The position numbers and the translations under genes were made by a program. Below the pieces are notes generated by a model. That model saw only the letters and a list, made by a program, of their open reading frames with translations, was not told the DNA's origin and did not search any database. From Lichenihabitans psoromatis (lineage in GTDB: Bacteria; Pseudomonadota; Alphaproteobacteria; Rhizobiales; Beijerinckiaceae), in the NCBI RefSeq assembly GCF_004323635.1, contig NZ_CP036515.1, forward strand, positions 806,001 to 870,000: a stretch of DNA of 64,000 nt, read 5' to 3'. Positions within the stretch are counted from its first letter, which is position 1. Every line of letters starts with the position of its first letter. Of the stretch, positions 61,635 through 64,000 are shown piece after piece.

Positions 61635-63350
61635 TCAAGCATGCGGGCTGATCGCGGCGAAGGCGGCGACGAACAGGGGGCCTAGAAGCGGCAGCACCAC
61701 GTTGGCAATGGCGTAGGTGACCGTATAGCCCACTACAGGAACCGAATTGCCGGCGGCGGCCTCGGTCGCCTTGATGGCGGGCGTGCTCGCCTGCTGGCCG
61801 GCGATGGCGCCGCACAGGATCGCAGGCTCGATGTGCAGGAGATAGCGGCCGATGTAAACGGACGCGATCGTCGGCACCAACGACACCAGGACGGCGGAGA
61901 CCGGCAGTTCCCAGCCCCGGCTCTTGAGCAGCGTCAGGACGCTCGTCGCCGACGTCAGGCCGATTGCGGCGATGTAGACGGAAAGCCCGAGATCCTTGAG
62001 AACCTGCGACGCCGCCGGTGGGAAACGACCGAACGTCGGCCGCCTGGATCGGAGCCAACCAAAACCGAGCCCCGACAGGAGCGCGCCGGCGCTCCCCAAC
62101 GAAAGCGGCACGCCCGCGACGGGAACGGTGATCATGCCGATCAGGATGCCGAGGACGAGCCCTCCTCCCAGGTAGACGAAGTCCGTGACGTCGCTGGGCG
62201 CCTCGGCCTCGCCGAGAAGACGCGCGGCCCGTGCGACATCTTCCGGCTTGCCGAACAAGCGAAGGACGTCGCCGGTCCGCACCTTCGAGCCGGGCAAGGG
62301 AGGAAGGCTGCGATCCAGACGCTTGACCCCCGCGAGGAACACACCGCGACAGTCGGACGCCCGGAGGAACTCCTCGATCTTGCCCACGTCGGTGTGATGC
62401 ATTGCGCCACGCGTCAGCACCACATCGCGGGTTTCGACGATGAAATCGACGTCCCCAGGCGTGCCGAGTTCCGGTCCGAACACACGCGCCGCATCCGTGA
62501 GCGCCAGGCGAGCGCCCAAGACGGCGACCTCGTCACCGCTCGCAAGCAAGCCGTCGCCCTTCACCGCAACGGACGCGTTGCCTCGCCGGATACCTTCGAC
62601 CGTCGCGTTGCCGCCCAAAGCGGCCTCGACGGCCGCCACGGATTTGCCGGCACCCGCGACGACGCGAAAGGCTCGGCTGCCGAATGCCGGGAATGAGTGT
62701 CCTTGATCCGGATCGAGATTCTCGTCCGCTCCGCCGAGCTTCGCCATCACGCGGCGCGCCTCGTCACGCAGGTTGACGCCCAACAGTCGGGGCGCGCCCT
62801 GGCTTGCAAAGAGCACAATGGTGATGAGGCTGAAGATATAGGACAACGCGTAGGCGGTCGCGACGTTGGCTTGTTGAATCTTGACCGCGTCGGCAGCGAG
62901 CCCCAACCGACCGATCGCCTCGCTGGCGGTGCCGACCATGGCGGATTCCGTCGCCGAACCTGCCAGCAGCCCACTCGCGGTGCCTACGTCCAGCTTGAAG
63001 AGCCAGGTCGCCACGAAGACTACGACGATGATCAGCACGACCTCGACTCCAACGAGCAAGCCCCAAGTCCACGTCGTGCGATCGACGCTGGCGAAAAATT
63101 GCGGCGCAACCGAAAACCCCAAGGCGTAGATGAACAGCGTGAACATGAACCGCTGGAGGCTTGGATCGATGAACACCCCGACCTGGCCGATGATCAGCGC
63201 CGCGATCAGCGTTCCCGCCACCCCGCCAAGTTGGAATGGGCCCACCTTCACGGATCCGATTGAATAGCCTAGTATTAAGGCAGCAAAGATCGCAAGCTCT
63301 GGCTTACCGGCTATGATCTCCTTCAGCGTGATCAGCACCTCATGCAACAT
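61635..63350 (-). CDS. aspT: aspartate:alanine exchanger
   Basis: A 571-residue antiporter of the AAEx family: N-terminal block of five or six membrane helices (ALILGYSIGSVKVGPFQLGG), two cytoplasmic TrkA-C-like domains at about 210-375, and a C-terminal membrane block (GLGFGWLRSRRPTFG, AGQQASTPAIKATEA). In Tetragenococcus AspT swaps aspartate for alanine, and with aspartate 4-decarboxylase it makes a proton-motive cycle. Here it lies next to such a decarboxylase gene, on the same strand. Confidence 0.9.
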   Translation of the reverse strand: MLHEVLITLKEIIAGKPELAIFAALILGYSIGSVKVGPFQLGGVAGTLIAALIIGQVGVFIDPSLQRFMFTLFIYALGFSVAPQFFASVDRTTWTWGLLVGVEVVLIIVVVFVATWLFKLDVGTASGLLAGSATESAMVGTASEAIGRLGLAADAVKIQQANVATAYALSYIFSLITIVLFASQGAPRLLGVNLRDEARRVMAKLGGADENLDPDQGHSFPAFGSRAFRVVAGAGKSVAAVEAALGGNATVEGIRRGNASVAVKGDGLLASGDEVAVLGARLALTDAARVFGPELGTPGDVDFIVETRDVVLTRGAMHHTDVGKIEEFLRASDCRGVFLAGVKRLDRSLPPLPGSKVRTGDVLRLFGKPEDVARAARLLGEAEAPSDVTDFVYLGGGLVLGILIGMITVPVAGVPLSLGSAGALLSGLGFGWLRSRRPTFGRFPPAASQVLKDLGLSVYIAAIGLTSATSVLTLLKSRGWELPVSAVLVSLVPTIASVYIGRYLLHIEPAILCGAIAGQQASTPAIKATEAAAGNSVPVVGYTVTYAIANVVLPLLGPLFVAAFAAISPHA

Positions 63351-63440
63351 CGCTTAAACCTGTATTTAGAGGGATGTTTGCGCGTGACCGTACCGGGATC
63401 GAACAAGTCCATTGCGGTTCAAGCTTCGATCATAAGGACG

Positions 63441-64000
63441 CTATTCAGCAACTGCACGCGCTTGCGAGAATTCCTGGAAATACTCGTCAGCTAATCGTCG
63501 GATTGTCGAACCGATTTTCGTGTAATCGTATTCGTTGAGGTTCGCGAGCGAAGCACGAGCCGAGGGATGCAGCGTCCCGAATCCCTTGCCGGGCAGCAGC
63601 ACAACGCCTCCCTCGTCGGCCAGCCGGAACAGCATTTCCAGCGGTTCTTTCTTGGCGAGCATCCAGCGCGCGAATGCGGCGCCATGAAGCTCGGTTGCGA
63701 TCGCTTCGAGGTCGAGCAAAGTGTAGTAATCCGTTCCGTTTGCATCGTGCGGCTTGGCGACGCCTAACTCGCGATAGAGCGCATCTTGGCGGCGGCGGAT
63801 GATCCGCTTCATGGCCTCGTCGTACGACCCCTCCTCGTCCATCAGTGCGAACAGCGCGAAGAGCGCGATCTGGATCTGCTGCGGGGTCGACAGCCCTGCC
63901 GTGTGGTTCTGCGCGACGGTCCTGCTGTCGGCGACCATGCGGTCGATGAACTTGAGCTTCCTCGGTTCGACCACCAACGTGCCGTAGCGCGCATCCAGCA
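63441..64000 (-). CDS. aspD: aspartate 4-decarboxylase/aminotransferase, C-terminal part (cut by window edge)
   Basis: About 185 C-terminal codons of a PLP fold-type I enzyme; the gene continues beyond the right edge in frame (LDARYGTLVVEPRK before the first visible Met-like codon). NHTAGLSTPQQIQIALFALFAL, TDYYTLLDLEAIATEL and LLPGKGFGTLHPSARASLAN are typical of the large aspartate 4-decarboxylase AspD. It converts L-aspartate to L-alanine and CO2; AspT encoded 90 bases downstream exchanges the two. Confidence 0.88.
   Translation of the reverse strand, partial: LDARYGTLVVEPRKLKFIDRMVADSRTVAQNHTAGLSTPQQIQIALFALFALMDEEGSYDEAMKRIIRRRQDALYRELGVAKPHDANGTDYYTLLDLEAIATELHGAAFARWMLAKKEPLEMLFRLADEGGVVLLPGKGFGTLHPSARASLANLNEYDYTKIGSTIRRLADEYFQEFSQARAVAE

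Overview
The window is GC-rich chromosomal DNA from an alphaproteobacterium, most likely of the order Hyphomicrobiales (Rhizobiales). This rests on the plant-type glutamate-cysteine ligase, a LysR regulator of the LsrB/VtlR kind divergent from a DUF1127 gene, the ChoX-type choline binding protein and a De Ley-Doudoroff style sugar-acid operon. Genus cannot be fixed from the sequence alone. No rRNA, intact tRNA or CRISPR array is present.

Layout. 1-9.8 kb is mostly housekeeping: truncated gshA, a small secreted Lys/Met-rich protein, the LysR/DUF1127 pair, a DUF937 protein, a MATE pump, ispH, a nitroreductase, an MFS carrier and gnd. 9.8-16 kb holds a molybdopterin oxidoreductase, two overlapping alpha/beta-hydrolase genes, a branched-chain aminotransferase-like enzyme and an L,D-transpeptidase. 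16.2-27.9 kb is a sugar-acid catabolic locus: a LacI regulator with two matching operators, then ltnD-like dehydrogenase, an RbsABC-type ABC importer, two more dehydrogenases, a secreted esterase, and otnI-otnK-otnC. Together these can take a four-carbon sugar acid (threonate/erythronate type) to dihydroxyacetone phosphate.

29.4-34 kb is a synthase-dependent polysaccharide operon (HlyD-type protein, glycosidase-like protein, BcsA-like GT2) resembling the BgsB/BgsA mixed-linkage beta-glucan system. Next to it (34.4-40.6 kb) is an unusual cluster: a ThDP enzyme divergent from a free-standing acyl carrier protein, an adenylate-forming ligase and a FabG-like reductase, followed by a FATP-like acyl-CoA synthetase. 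40.8-55.1 kb has metY-metA, a metallophosphatase, choX-choW (without choV), a dgo operon (SDR, dgoK, dgoA, ribokinase-like, DMT transporter), a YihY/BrkB membrane protein, a second DUF937 protein, aqpZ and a mannitol-dehydrogenase-family enzyme.

From 55.4 kb the sequence becomes accessory: a 3' fragment of tRNA-Lys(CUU), a P4-type integrase, AT-richer small genes including an AlpA-like regulator and a chain of ORFs joined by ATGA overlaps, and a complete IS3-family element. Beyond it lie an outer-membrane protein, aspT and the 3' part of aspD. These make an aspartate:alanine exchange/decarboxylation module that may be island cargo. The tRNA geometry predicts that the intact tRNA-Lys lies further right, outside the window.
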